Counted from the stretch's first letter, positions 18,631 through 32,687 are shown. The stretch: 64,000 nucleotides of DNA from Duganella zoogloeoides (GCF_034479515.1 NZ_CP140152.1:930001-994000); one strand, 5' to 3'. Made by a program: numbers and translations. Notes: generated by a model from the letters alone, not told the origin.

Positions 18631-21075
18631 CTAGAGAACGATGGCGACACTCCGCGCTGCTGCCATGTTGGCCGGCAGCGTCACCGTCAGCAGCTTGCTG
18701 GCAGCATCCCACGCAAAGGCAGCAGCCTTGCCATCGACCTTCACGCTGGCCGGCTTGTTTGCCACGTTATGCACGCTGACATCGAAGGCGCGGGGCTGGC
18801 GGGTTTGCTGCCGGCCCAGCTCCGACGCCACGTTCAAGGTCAAGGTGCGGCCTTTGAGTACGCTGGCAAAGCGCAGCAGTTCGTACTTGCCCTGTTCGTA
18901 GGCCTGCGCGGTGGCGCCGTCGTCGTCATACAACTGGCCGCTGCCGGCGGTGGCCGAGGCGTCGTGGTAGTAGTGCAGGGCGATGCGGCGCGTGTTGTAG
19001 TCGCGCGTGGTCTGCACCACGGTCGTCATCGGAATGAAGGCGCCAGCGCGTACGTACACGGGAATGTGGTCGGCCTTCAGTGCCACGGTTTTGCTGGCGC
19101 CGCCCGCATGGCGCTCGCCGGTATAAAAGTCGAACCAGGCGGCGGTGGCCGGGAAGTACACATCGGCCGTGGTGGCGCCCTTGGTCATGACCGGCGTGAC
19201 CAGGAAGTCCTTGCCCCACAGGTAGGTGGACGACATCGACTGCGCCCTGGGATTGCCCGGTTCCTCGTACACCATCGGGCGCATCAGCGGCAGACCGCGC
19301 TGGTTGTTGTCGAAGCCCAGCGTGTAGTTATACGGCAGCAGCGCGTAGCGCAGCCGGATCGCGGTGCGCGCCAGCGCCTTGGTGGCCGCGTTGCGGTACA
19401 CCGGTTCCGACGGCACTTCTTCCTGCGCGTGCGGACGGAACACGGGCTGGAACACGCCGTACTGGAGCCAGCGCGCATACAGTTCGTCGTCTTCGACCGG
19501 GTTGGCGAAGCCGCCCAGGTCCGAGTGCATATAGCCGGCGCCCTGCATGCCCATTTGTAGCGCGATCTCGGGCTGCGACTGCAAACCGCCCCAGCTGCGA
19601 TCGACGTCGCCCGACCACGGGATGATGCCGTAGCGCTGCGTGCCCGAATACCCGGCGCGCATCAGGATGAACGGCCGCTCGGTCGGGAAGTCTTTCTGGT
19701 AGCCCTCGGCCACCAGGCGCGCCCACTGGTGGCCGTAGATGTTGTGGACTTCGTCGGCGCTGCCGGTGGCGTGGCGCATGGCGGTGGGGTGCAGTTCCGG
19801 CTCGCCCAAATCGCCCCATACGCCCTTGACGCCCTGCTGGCGCAGGCCTTTATAGATATCCCACAGCCAGTCGCGGCCCGGCGCGCCGAATATGTCGATC
19901 AGGCCCGTATGGCCGAAGAAGAAATCGTACGACAGCGGCTTGCCATCCGGCCCTGTGCCGAGGATTTTTTTATCGACGGCTTCCTGCCAGCGGCTCGACG
20001 TGTTGACGATGAACGGTTCCGAGATCACCACCGTCTGCACGCCCTGTTTCTGGAAGTCAGCGATCATGCCGGTGGGGTTGGGGAAGTTGTCCTTGTCCCA
20101 CGCCAGGTTGCCCATGGTGCCCTTGACCTCCTTGCCGAACCAGTACAGGTCCATCACGATGGCGTCGAGAGGGATGTCGTCGAGGGCGAACTGGTTGACG
20201 GTTTTGCGCGCCTCGGCCTCGGTGTGGTAGCCGAAGCGCATGGCGAAGTTGCCGAAGGCCCAACGCGGCGGCAATGGCTGCTTGCCGGTCAGGCTGGTGT
20301 AATTGCCCACCACGTCCTGCCAGGTGTCGCCAGCGACCACCTGGTAGGTCTTGCGGCCGCCGATGGTTTCCCAGGTCAGGCTGTTGTCCTTCTTGCTGTC
20401 GAAATCGAGGTAGCCGGTTTGGGCATTGTCGAAATGGAGCGCGTACATTTTGGACGACAGCGCGATCGGCATGCCGTAATTGAGCTGCTTCGACGTGGCG
20501 CCATAGCCATAGTCGGCCTTGTTGTACAAGGTAAAGCGGTTGCCGCGCCGGTTCATGCCCACGGCGCGCGCGCCGGCGCCGTACAGCGCTTCGTCGGCGT
20601 CGAGCGCAAATTCGATGGCGTCCAGTTCGCGGGCCTCGCCCTTGTTGATGTCCTTGCTGCCGGTGGCCACGTCGTCGCGCACTTTCAGGAAGCCGCGCTT
20701 TTCCGCCACTAGCGGTTTGCCCTTGTAGCTGTAGCTGATACGGAATGGCGACTTGGTGATGGTGACCGCGATACCGGGCGTGGTGTACTCGATGCGATCC
20801 GCGTGGTCCTGCACCGTGGCCTTGACTGCCGCTGGCGCCAGCACGACCGCGTGTGACGCCGGATCGTAGCTTTCGCCGGCGGGAATGAAGGTGGTCTCCA
20901 CGATGGCGGCGGAGTAGGGTTTGATCACGTAGCGGCCATCGCTGGTGCGGATGTCGAGCTGGCCGCTCGCGGCCACCATCGACTCGAAAGTGCGCTCGGC
21001 AGCGGCCGCCGGGGCCAGCGCCAGGACAGCCAGCGGTACACTGGTGGCGAGTTGGGAGAAGGAAATGCGTATCAT
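18631..21075 (-). CDS. Secreted GH31 alpha-glucosidase
   Basis: 814 aa with a signal peptide (cleavage near APAAAA, residue 26). GH31 layout: N-terminal beta-sandwich, TIM barrel from about residue 270, C-terminal beta domains. The catalytic nucleophile is Asp422 in GVWGDLGEPE and the acid/base Asp490 in IPWSGDVDRSWGG. The LGEPE variant of the WxDMNE box fits a non-canonical GH31 subgroup. It likely releases glucose from maltodextrins, or cleaves branched or alternative alpha-glucans, in the periplasm. Divergent from the SLC45-type transporter across a region with HexR-like operator motifs. An alpha-xylosidase-type specificity cannot be excluded from sequence. Confidence 0.9.
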   Translation of the reverse strand: MIRISFSQLATSVPLAVLALAPAAAAERTFESMVAASGQLDIRTSDGRYVIKPYSAAIVETTFIPAGESYDPASHAVVLAPAAVKATVQDHADRIEYTTPGIAVTITKSPFRISYSYKGKPLVAEKRGFLKVRDDVATGSKDINKGEARELDAIEFALDADEALYGAGARAVGMNRRGNRFTLYNKADYGYGATSKQLNYGMPIALSSKMYALHFDNAQTGYLDFDSKKDNSLTWETIGGRKTYQVVAGDTWQDVVGNYTSLTGKQPLPPRWAFGNFAMRFGYHTEAEARKTVNQFALDDIPLDAIVMDLYWFGKEVKGTMGNLAWDKDNFPNPTGMIADFQKQGVQTVVISEPFIVNTSSRWQEAVDKKILGTGPDGKPLSYDFFFGHTGLIDIFGAPGRDWLWDIYKGLRQQGVKGVWGDLGEPELHPTAMRHATGSADEVHNIYGHQWARLVAEGYQKDFPTERPFILMRAGYSGTQRYGIIPWSGDVDRSWGGLQSQPEIALQMGMQGAGYMHSDLGGFANPVEDDELYARWLQYGVFQPVFRPHAQEEVPSEPVYRNAATKALARTAIRLRYALLPYNYTLGFDNNQRGLPLMRPMVYEEPGNPRAQSMSSTYLWGKDFLVTPVMTKGATTADVYFPATAAWFDFYTGERHAGGASKTVALKADHIPVYVRAGAFIPMTTVVQTTRDYNTRRIALHYYHDASATAGSGQLYDDDGATAQAYEQGKYELLRFASVLKGRTLTLNVASELGRQQTRQPRAFDVSVHNVANKPASVKVDGKAAAFAWDAASKLLTVTLPANMAAARSVAIVL

Positions 21076-21098
21076 GGATATATCGTGTCTCGTCGTTT

Positions 21099-21123
21099 TG
21101 TTGTTTGGCTACATTTGACTACA
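21099..21123. promoter_or_regulatory. HexR-like operator upstream of the GH31 gene
   Basis: TGTTGTTTGGCTACA (21099-21113) resembles the HexR/RpiR palindrome TGTARTNNNATTACA. The half-sites TTTGGCTACA and TTTGACTACA are exact head-to-tail 10-bp neighbours (21104-21123), one helical turn apart. The element starts 24 bp upstream of the GH31 start codon. Related motifs precede three other genes of this locus. Confidence 0.5.
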
Positions 21124-21196
21124 AAAATCGGTGGTGAAACTGTGGTTTGCCGTTATTTTACTAGGGAAAAGTTCATTTGACACACCTGTGTCTGCA

Positions 21197-21211
21197 TGTT
21201 ATTTTGCTACA
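21197..21211. promoter_or_regulatory. HexR-like operator upstream of the SLC45-type transporter
   Basis: TGTTATTTTGCTACA shares 12 of 15 positions with the site at 21099-21113 and ends 26 nt before the transporter start codon. Confidence 0.45.
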
Positions 21212-21237
21212 AATTCAAAATACTCGGGACGCGCAGC

Positions 21238-22563
21238 ATGCACTCACACCTCAGGAAGCCCATATTGTCGTTCTGGCAGTTGTGGAATATGAGCTTCGGC
21301 TTTTTCGGCATTCAATTCGGCTTCGCGCTGCAAAACGCCAACACCAGCCGGATCTTTTCCACCCTCGGCGCCGACCCCGACAACCTGTCGCTGTACTGGC
21401 TGGCCGCGCCGGTCACGGGCCTCTTGGTGCAGCCCATCATCGGCTACCTGAGCGACAACACCTGGCACCCGACCTGGGGCCGGCGCCGGCCGTTCTTCTT
21501 CCTCGGCGCGCTGTTCGCGTCGATCGCGCTGTTCCTGATGCCGCACTCGTCGGCGCTGTGGATGGCCGTGGCCGTGCTGTGGATGCTCGATGGCGCGATT
21601 AATGTGTCGATGGAGCCGTTCCGCGCCTTCGTGGGCGACAAGCTGGGACCGTCGCAACAGACCGCCGGCTTTGCCATGCAGACCTTCTTCATCGGCTGGG
21701 GCGCGGTGATCGCCTCGCTGCTGCCCACCATTTTTGAAGACTACCTGGGCGTGTCCAACGTGGCGGTGGCCGGCGCCATTCCCGATACCGTGCGCTACTC
21801 GTTCTACGCCGGCGGCGCCATCTACATGAGCGCCGTGCTGTGGACCGTGCTGACCGCGCAGGAACTGCCGCCCGACGACATGGAAGCGTTCCGCGCCGAA
21901 CAGCGCCGCAACAAGGGCCTCCTGCACGCAATCAAGGAAATCCTGGCCGGTTTTGGCGGCATGCCCAAGACCATGGTGCAACTGGCGGCCGTGCAGTTCT
22001 TCACCTGGATCGGCCTGTTTGCGATGTGGATTTATACCAACGTCGCCATCGGCAAAAACGTCTTCGGCACCACCGACGCGCAGTCGGCCGCGTTCCAGGC
22101 GGCGGGCAGCCACGTGGGCGTGATGTTTGCCGTGTACAGCGGCGTGGCCGCGCTGGCCGCGTTCGTGCTGCCGGTGCTGGCGCGCCACACCAGCCGCAAA
22201 TTCACCCACACGCTGTGCCTGGCCATCGGCGGCATCAGCCTGATCAGCCTGTTCGCCGTGCACGATGTGCAACTGTCGTACCTGCCGATGGTGGGCGTGG
22301 GCATTGCCTGGGCCAGCATTCTGACCATGCCGTACGCGATCCTGGCCGGCGCGCTGCCACCCAAGCGCATGGGTTACTACATGGGCGTGTTCAATTTCTT
22401 CATCGTGATTCCGCAGATCGTCAGCGGCCTGCTGCTCGGCTTTGTGACCAAATACCTGTTCATGGGCGAGGCGGTCAAGACCCTGATGCTGGGCGGCGTG
22501 TGCATGCTGGTGGCGGCAATTTTGACACTGGCCGTGCAAGATAACGCAGCCCCTGAACGTTAA
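21238..22563 (+). CDS. MFS sugar transporter of the SLC45/GPH-like (sucrose/maltose) type
   Basis: 441 aa from the ATG at 21238; the frame extends 14 codons upstream, but that part covers the operator region and lacks family features. About twelve membrane helices. Diagnostic features of bacterial SLC45-like transporters are seen: FWQLWNMSFGFFGIQFGFALQNAN at the N-terminus, GYLSDNTWHPTWGRRRPFFFLG between helices 2 and 3, and DGAINVSMEPFRAFVGDKL. It should be a proton symporter for maltose or another glucoside released by the periplasmic amylases. Divergent from GH31 and followed, after 79 bp, by pgm on the same strand. Confidence 0.88.
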   Translation: MHSHLRKPILSFWQLWNMSFGFFGIQFGFALQNANTSRIFSTLGADPDNLSLYWLAAPVTGLLVQPIIGYLSDNTWHPTWGRRRPFFFLGALFASIALFLMPHSSALWMAVAVLWMLDGAINVSMEPFRAFVGDKLGPSQQTAGFAMQTFFIGWGAVIASLLPTIFEDYLGVSNVAVAGAIPDTVRYSFYAGGAIYMSAVLWTVLTAQELPPDDMEAFRAEQRRNKGLLHAIKEILAGFGGMPKTMVQLAAVQFFTWIGLFAMWIYTNVAIGKNVFGTTDAQSAAFQAAGSHVGVMFAVYSGVAALAAFVLPVLARHTSRKFTHTLCLAIGGISLISLFAVHDVQLSYLPMVGVGIAWASILTMPYAILAGALPPKRMGYYMGVFNFFIVIPQIVSGLLLGFVTKYLFMGEAVKTLMLGGVCMLVAAILTLAVQDNAAPER

Positions 22564-22588
22564 TAATGTAATATTGCCCGTGAGATAA

Positions 22589-24274
<1,686 letters not shown>

Positions 24275-24292
24275 AACCATAAGGAAGACAGC

Positions 24293-26020
24293 ATGACATA
24301 CACACGGTGGACCAAGCTTTCCCTGGCACTGACAACGGCCATTACCCTGGCTGCAACTGGCGGCAACGCCGCAGCCCAGGCCACCGGCGTCAAGAAGAAA
24401 GGCCCGCCGCGCATCGAGGTGCCCAGGCAGGCTAAGCCCTTCTTGTGGGAAAACGCCACTGTGTATTTCGTGCTGACCGACCGTTTCAATAATGCCTTTA
24501 CCGGCAACGACCTGGCCTATGGCCGCGAGAAGGACGCCGCGCCGCTGCGCGGCTTCATGGGCGGCGACCTCGCTGGCCTGATCAACAAGATCAACGACGG
24601 CTACTTCGACGCACTGGGTGTGAACGCCATCTGGCTCACGCCGCCGGTCGAACAGATCCACGCCGGCACCGACGAGGGCACCGGCAAATCGTACGGTTTC
24701 CACGGCTACTGGGCCCGCGATTTTACGGCGGTGGACGCCAACCTGGGCACCGAGACCGATTTCCGCAACATGGTCGAAGCAGCGCATGCGCGCGGCATCC
24801 GTGTGATCCTCGACGTGGTGATGAACCACACCGGCCCGGTCACCAGGATCGACCCGGTATGGCCGCAGGACTGGGTGCGCACCGACCCTACCTGTACCTA
24901 TAAAGACGCGAAAACCACCATCGACTGCACGCTGGTGAAAAACCTGCCGGACATCCGCACCGACAGCGACGCCGAGGTGGAACTGCCGCCGCAACTGGTG
25001 GAGAAATGGCGCCGTGAAGGGCGCTACACGCAGCAAATGAAGGAGCTCGACGAATTCTTTGCCAAAACCGGCTACCCGCGCGCACCGCGCTACTACCTGA
25101 TGAAATGGCACACGGACTGGATCAGGAAATTCGGGGTGGACGGCTTCCGCGCCGACACCGTCAAGCACGTGGAAGCGAAGGTGTGGAAGGAACTGCGCAC
25201 CGTGGCCGATGCGGCGTACGACGACTGGAAAAAAGCCAACCCGGACAAGAAGCTCGGCGACAAGTTCTACATGACCGCCGAAGTCTATAACTACGACATC
25301 GCCCACGGCCAGACCCATGACCTCGGTGGCGGCACCATCGCCAACTACTACCAGCAGGGCTTCGACAGCCTGATCAACTTCGGCCTGGTGCGCGATGCGA
25401 ACCAGGATTACGAGGCGCTGTTCTCGAGCTACTCGAACATGCTGCACGGCGGCGCGCTGCAAGCCTACTCGGTATTGAACTACATCGATTCGCACGACTA
25501 CGAGCCGCCGTTCGACGCTGCGCGCAAGCGTCCGTTCGAAAGCGCGACCAAGCTGCTGCTGGCGCCCGGCGCTGCGCAGATCTATTACGGCGACGAAACC
25601 GCGCGCAAGCTCGATGTGCTTGAGGCCACCGGTGATGCGAAACTGCGCTCGTTCATGAACTGGGACGAGCTGGCGCAAAACACCCAGCGCGACGGTTACA
25701 AGGTCGGCGACGTGTACACGCACTGGAGCAAACTGGGCCAGTTCCGCCGCGCCCACGTGGCGGTGGGCGCAGGCGTGCACCAGCAACTGCAGGCACAGCC
25801 TTACGTCTTCAAACGTACGTACGACAAGGATGGCCTGCGCGACCAGGTGGTCGTCGCCCTCGATCTGCCGACCGACAAGGCCAGCGCCATCAAGGTACAC
25901 GGCGTGTTTGCCAACGGCCAGAAGGTGCGCGACTACTACTCGGGCAAGAGCGCCGTGGTGCGCGGCGGCAGCGTCAATTTCGGTACCCGTAACCCGATCG
26001 TGCTGATCGGGCAGGAATAG
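24293..26020 (+). CDS. Secreted GH13 alpha-amylase
   Basis: 575 aa with an N-terminal signal peptide (cleavage near NAAAQA, residue 29). GH13 TIM-barrel motifs: region I DVVMNH (174-179), region II GFRADTVKH with nucleophile Asp288, acid/base Glu330 in FYMTAEVYN, region IV YIDSHD with Asp402. The barrel starts near residue 53 (ENATVYFVLTDRFNN). A compact C-terminal beta domain ends the protein. It resembles periplasmic MalS-like amylases that cut maltodextrins into short oligomers. Follows pgm by 18 bp. The convergent EAL gene ends 3 bp away with no terminator visible between them. Confidence 0.93.
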   Translation: MTYTRWTKLSLALTTAITLAATGGNAAAQATGVKKKGPPRIEVPRQAKPFLWENATVYFVLTDRFNNAFTGNDLAYGREKDAAPLRGFMGGDLAGLINKINDGYFDALGVNAIWLTPPVEQIHAGTDEGTGKSYGFHGYWARDFTAVDANLGTETDFRNMVEAAHARGIRVILDVVMNHTGPVTRIDPVWPQDWVRTDPTCTYKDAKTTIDCTLVKNLPDIRTDSDAEVELPPQLVEKWRREGRYTQQMKELDEFFAKTGYPRAPRYYLMKWHTDWIRKFGVDGFRADTVKHVEAKVWKELRTVADAAYDDWKKANPDKKLGDKFYMTAEVYNYDIAHGQTHDLGGGTIANYYQQGFDSLINFGLVRDANQDYEALFSSYSNMLHGGALQAYSVLNYIDSHDYEPPFDAARKRPFESATKLLLAPGAAQIYYGDETARKLDVLEATGDAKLRSFMNWDELAQNTQRDGYKVGDVYTHWSKLGQFRRAHVAVGAGVHQQLQAQPYVFKRTYDKDGLRDQVVVALDLPTDKASAIKVHGVFANGQKVRDYYSGKSAVVRGGSVNFGTRNPIVLIGQE

Positions 26021-26023
26021 GCT

Positions 26024-27931
26024 TTAGCGCACCAGGGGCCGGCGCCGCGCTGCTGCCAGCAGCGTGCGTGGCGACGGCGTGGTGCACAGCACGCGCGGCG
26101 CGCGCATGGCAAACGCCCGTTCCACCGCTTCCAGCGCGCCTTCCACGTCGAGCGCCGGCGCCGCATCCGGCATGGCCTGGCGCTGGTGCCAGCGCCCGAA
26201 GTCGGCCACTTCCAGCGGCCGCGCGAACAGGTAGCCTTGCGCCTCGTCGCAACCGACCGAGCGCAGGAAGGCCAGCGCCGCGCCATTCTCCACGCCTTCG
26301 GCCACTACCCGGTGGCCCAGTTCCTGCGACAGTGAAATCATGGCGCGCACCAGCCCTTGCTGGCGCTGGTCGTGTTCGATGCCGCGCACGAACGACTGGT
26401 CGATCTTGACCACGTCGGCCGGCATGCGCTGCAAATAGGCCAGGCTGCTGTAGCCGGTGCCGAAATCGTCGATCGCCAGGTGGATGCCGGCCTGCGCCAG
26501 CGCATCGAGCGTGGCGTGGGCCTTGGTCGGATGCTCCATGATGGCGCTCTCGGTGATTTCCAGTTCCAGGCAGTGGTGCGGCAGGCGGCGCCGTTGCAGT
26601 CCCTCGACCACGCGGTCGGCAAAGTCGGCTTCGAGCAGGTTGGGCGCCGAGACGTTGAGCGACAGTTGCAGCACCAGGCCCGCATGGCGCCAGGCCAGTT
26701 GCTGGTCGAGCGCGGTATTCAGGACCCAGGCGGTGGCCGCCTGCGCCAGGCGCGAACGCTCGACGATGGGCATGAATTCGCCGGGGCCGATGGCGCCGAG
26801 CGTGGGGTGGTTCCAGCGCAGCAGCGCCTCGGCGCCCACGCATTCGCCGCTGGCGATATCGATGCGCGGCTGAAACACCAGGCGCAGCTGGTCACGGCTC
26901 TCGAGCGCCGCGCCGAAATCGTTGAGCAGGTTGAAGCGGCGGCGATACACCTGGTCTTCGCCGGCCGAGTACATGGCCACGCTGCGGCCCGATTCGATCG
27001 CGTCCTGCACCGCGCTCTGTGCGCGGCGCAGCACGCTCAGCGCGTCGGTATTGCTCAGATCGAAAGGCACGACGCCGATGGTGGGCGTGGCAACAAAGCG
27101 GGTCTTGACGGTGGCGATCGCATGATCGAGCTTGGCCTCGAGCAGGGACGGGTAGCGGTCGATCTCCACGGTGGGCGTGTTGAGCATGGCGAACTGCGTG
27201 GTGGCCACGTGGTAGACCTTGCGCCCGGCCCCCAGTTCGGCGCGGATCCAGGCTGCGGCATCGGCCACCAGTTCGTCGAGGTAGCGCGGGTTCATGGCGC
27301 GCACGGCGTGCGCCAGCTGCGCTGGCGTGGCCAGGTTGATCAGCACTGCCACGCGCTGGGCGCCGGTGGCGCTGTCGCGCTGCAGGTCCTGGAAGTCTTC
27401 GATGAACTGGTTGCGGTTGGGCAGGCCGCTGATCGGGTCGATGCGGCCCAGCGCATGCATGATCTCGATCTGCGACATCACCATCGCCGCCAGGTCGCAC
27501 AGCATGGTCAGCTCTTCCGGCGTGGTATCGCGCGGCTCGGTGCCCAGCACGCACATGGCGCCCAGGCAGTGGCCGTCGGCAGTCACCAGCGGTGCGCCGG
27601 CGTAATAACGGATGCCGCCGGCGGCCAGCGGGCTGTCGCGGAAATACGCGTCGTCCTGCAGGTCGGGGATGATCAGCAGGTCGCTATTGTCGGCCACACT
27701 GCCGCACGGGGCCTTGAGGCGCGGGATCGACCAATGGTCGACGCCCACGCGCGACTTGAACCACTGGCGGTCGCTGTCGGTCAGCGAGACCGCTGCGATC
27801 GGCAGGTTGAACAGCCGCGCGGCCATGCGCGTGATGCGGTCGAACGCTTCACTGGGCGGCGTGTCGAGGATATTGAGCTTGTAGAGCGCGTCTAGGCGCT
27901 GGGCTTCCGTGGTCTGGCAAGAAATAGTCAT
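26024..27931 (-). CDS. GAF / degenerate GGDEF / EAL cyclic-di-GMP phosphodiesterase
   Basis: 635 aa from the ATG at 27931 (MTISCQTTEAQRL). A GAF sensor domain covers about residues 25-160 (PIAAVSLTDSDRQWFKS, GIRYYAGAPLVTADGHCLGAMCV). A GGDEF-like domain at about 160-325 keeps the DPISGLPNR start but has no GG[DE]EF catalytic motif. The EAL domain (about 345-590) keeps the catalytic set: EALLRW (Glu368), Asn426, Glu458, DDFGTGYSS (Asp488/489), Lys509 and Glu545. So cleavage of c-di-GMP to pGpG is expected, with GAF and the dead GGDEF as regulatory inputs. No membrane helix: cytoplasmic. It sits inside the starch locus without an obvious catalytic partner. Confidence 0.93.
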   Translation of the reverse strand: MTISCQTTEAQRLDALYKLNILDTPPSEAFDRITRMAARLFNLPIAAVSLTDSDRQWFKSRVGVDHWSIPRLKAPCGSVADNSDLLIIPDLQDDAYFRDSPLAAGGIRYYAGAPLVTADGHCLGAMCVLGTEPRDTTPEELTMLCDLAAMVMSQIEIMHALGRIDPISGLPNRNQFIEDFQDLQRDSATGAQRVAVLINLATPAQLAHAVRAMNPRYLDELVADAAAWIRAELGAGRKVYHVATTQFAMLNTPTVEIDRYPSLLEAKLDHAIATVKTRFVATPTIGVVPFDLSNTDALSVLRRAQSAVQDAIESGRSVAMYSAGEDQVYRRRFNLLNDFGAALESRDQLRLVFQPRIDIASGECVGAEALLRWNHPTLGAIGPGEFMPIVERSRLAQAATAWVLNTALDQQLAWRHAGLVLQLSLNVSAPNLLEADFADRVVEGLQRRRLPHHCLELEITESAIMEHPTKAHATLDALAQAGIHLAIDDFGTGYSSLAYLQRMPADVVKIDQSFVRGIEHDQRQQGLVRAMISLSQELGHRVVAEGVENGAALAFLRSVGCDEAQGYLFARPLEVADFGRWHQRQAMPDAAPALDVEGALEAVERAFAMRAPRVLCTTPSPRTLLAAARRRPLVR

Positions 27932-28090
27932 GGTCGTTTTCGTTTTGGTGGTGCCAGCGGGCGATGTCCTGCCCACTGCGGGACGTGCGTGACAACGAGC
28001 TACTCAATGCGGGGTGGCGGCACTACAATCGATTGCATCAATTGAAATATTATTGCGCTCGTGAAATTAATAGTACCATGATTTAAGTTT

Positions 28091-28128
28091 TTGCCGGCGT
28101 GCACGGTTTCAATTGTGCGCGCCGGCAA
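28091..28128. terminator. Hairpin downstream of the pullulanase gene
   Basis: 9-bp stem TTGCCGGCG / CGCCGGCAA with an inner TGCAC / GTGCG pairing. It starts 8 bp after the pullulanase stop codon on the minus strand. The base run after it is A-rich in that direction, so termination efficiency is uncertain. Confidence 0.5.
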
Positions 28129-28136
28129 CACCCATC

Positions 28137-30902
<2,766 letters not shown>

Positions 30903-30925
30903 TCTCGTCTCCAAACTATAGATTT

Positions 30926-30940
30926 AGTAGTGCTGTTACA
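30926..30940. promoter_or_regulatory. HexR-like operator upstream of the pullulanase gene
   Basis: AGTAGTGCTGTTACA reads TGTAACAGCACTACT on the minus strand: a TGTARY-N3-RYTACW palindrome with 3-nt centre, 24 bp upstream of the chosen start. It abuts the terminator of the upstream gene. Confidence 0.4.
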
Positions 30941-30972
30941 AAAAAGCCGGCAATTCAAGGAGAATTGCCGGC
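30940..30972 (-). terminator. Intrinsic terminator of the POT transporter gene
   Basis: 11-bp perfect stem GCCGGCAATTC / GAATTGCCGGC, 5-nt loop, followed on the minus strand by six T residues. It starts about 38 bp after the POT stop codon. Confidence 0.88.
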
Positions 30973-31010
30973 CTATGGTAATCTAAAAGCTGTAGTTTTG
31001 GTACGGACGG

Positions 31011-32612
31011 TTATGCTTTGCGGTAGTTATCGACCATCTTGTAGCGGGTGGCATAGAGTGCGAACAATCCCGCGCACACCAGCGCAAAGCCGGCAAAGAA
31101 GAACATCTGGAAGGCGCTCTCCGACAGCCCCGTGCTGGCGATGTGGCCACTGACCGTATCGTTCTTCACGCCGGCGTTGACGATCAGCACCCACAGGTTG
31201 CCGATGGTGGTGCCCAGGTACCAGAAACTGAGGATGATGCCCTTCATCGGCTTTGGCGCCTGGCTGTAGGCGAACTCCAGGCCGGTGGCCGACACCAGCA
31301 CTTCGCCCAGCGTGAGTAGTGCGTATGGCAGCAGCTGCCAGAAGATCGAGACCTTGTCGCCCGCGTCCATATTGAGCTGGATGGCGCCCACGGCAATCCA
31401 GGACAGGCCCGAGAGCGCAATGCCGGCGCCCATGCGGCGCAGCGGCGTGGGGTTGATGCCGATCGCGCGCATCAGCGGATACAGCACCACGTTATTCAAC
31501 GGGATCAGCAGCATAACCAGGATCGGATTGATCGCCTGCATTTGCGCTGGCAGCAGTGTGAAGTCCCAGCCGAACAGCGACAGCTGCGGGCTGTTCATGG
31601 CGTTGGCCTGCACGATCCAGGTGGAAGCCTTCTGGTCGAACAGCGACCAGAACGGCGTGATCAGCGCGAACACGATCAGGATGCGCAGCACCGAACGCAC
31701 GCCTTCCACCGCTTCGGCAGTGTGGATGCCATGGGCGCGATCCAGTTGCATCGACACGCCGAAGCAGCCAAACGCCAGCACCACCACCAGCGCGGTACAG
31801 AAGGCGATCACGAAGCCGGCGTCGAAGTAGAGCGGTATCGCCAGCAGAGCGATTACGGCCACCATCGCGCCCACGCCAGCGACCATCAGGCCTGGCCGCG
31901 ACTGGCCGGCCACGCGCGCCAGCAGCGCGGTGCGCGCCACGCTGCTGAACGAATCGGGATTCGGCGCGGCCGGCGGCACGTGCACGTATTTTTTGCGGCC
32001 CATCCAGAACACCAGCGTGGCAATCGCCATCAGGATGCCGGGTATGCCGAAGGCCACCGACGGACCGTAGTCGCGCAGCAGCACCGGCATCAGCAGCGAC
32101 GCGAAGAACGAACCGAAGTTGATGATCCAGTAGAACGCGTCGAACACCAGGCGCGCGCGGTTCTTGTTGGTCTGGTCGAACTGGTCGCCCACGAACGCCA
32201 CCACCAGCGGCTTGATGCCGCCCGAGCCGAACGCGATCAGCCCCAGCCCGAAATAGAAGCCGTTGATGTTGTGCTCGAAAATCGCCAGGCACGCATGGCC
32301 GGCCACGTAGATCAGGGAAAACCAGAAGACCGTGTTGTACTTGCCGAAGTAGCGGTCGGCCAGCCAGCCGCCCAGGAGCGGGAAGAAGTACACGCCGATG
32401 ACGAAGGTGTGGAACACGTGCTTGGCTTCGTTGGTGCGGTATTCGGCCGGAATGAACAGCAGCAGGGTACTGAGCAGGAACGGCGTGAGGATGTTGCGCA
32501 TGCCGTAAAAACTGAAGCGTTCACAGCCTTCGTTGGCAATGATGTACGGGATCTGCCGAGGCAAGGGCCCGTTGCCGTCCTTGATATCGACGGTGCTGGC
32601 GTTGCTGCTCAC
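31011..32612 (-). CDS. POT/PTR2 family proton-coupled peptide symporter
   Basis: 533 aa with twelve or more membrane helices. POT signatures: the ExxER-type motif in NEGCERFSFYGMRN at about residues 27-40, FFPLLGGWLADRYFGKYNT after helix 2, and DQFDQTNKNRARLVFDAFYWIINFGSF. It should import di- or tripeptides across the inner membrane. The start is a GTG with AGGAGA 8 nt upstream. It is divergent from a GH13 alpha-glucosidase and has a HexR-like site 20 nt before the start codon, which suggests control with the sugar genes. A shifted substrate (for example a modified peptide or glycoside) is possible but not shown. Confidence 0.9.
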   Translation of the reverse strand: MSSNASTVDIKDGNGPLPRQIPYIIANEGCERFSFYGMRNILTPFLLSTLLLFIPAEYRTNEAKHVFHTFVIGVYFFPLLGGWLADRYFGKYNTVFWFSLIYVAGHACLAIFEHNINGFYFGLGLIAFGSGGIKPLVVAFVGDQFDQTNKNRARLVFDAFYWIINFGSFFASLLMPVLLRDYGPSVAFGIPGILMAIATLVFWMGRKKYVHVPPAAPNPDSFSSVARTALLARVAGQSRPGLMVAGVGAMVAVIALLAIPLYFDAGFVIAFCTALVVVLAFGCFGVSMQLDRAHGIHTAEAVEGVRSVLRILIVFALITPFWSLFDQKASTWIVQANAMNSPQLSLFGWDFTLLPAQMQAINPILVMLLIPLNNVVLYPLMRAIGINPTPLRRMGAGIALSGLSWIAVGAIQLNMDAGDKVSIFWQLLPYALLTLGEVLVSATGLEFAYSQAPKPMKGIILSFWYLGTTIGNLWVLIVNAGVKNDTVSGHIASTGLSESAFQMFFFAGFALVCAGLFALYATRYKMVDNYRKA

Positions 32613-32632
32613 TGGTCTTTCTCCTGATTTTA

Positions 32633-32647
32633 TGTAGTTTGACTACT
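32633..32647. promoter_or_regulatory. HexR-like operator between the POT and GH13 genes
   Basis: TGTAGTTTGACTACT is a near-perfect palindrome (GTAGT-TTG-ACTAC) and the best match in this window to the HexR consensus TGTARTNNNATTACA. Its TTTGACTAC core is identical to one half-site at 21114-21122. It lies in the 195-bp divergent region, 20 nt from the POT start. Confidence 0.55.
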
Positions 32648-32687
32648 GATTTCTACCTTTGAAATTCCTGTTGAAATCTCTAAGTAT

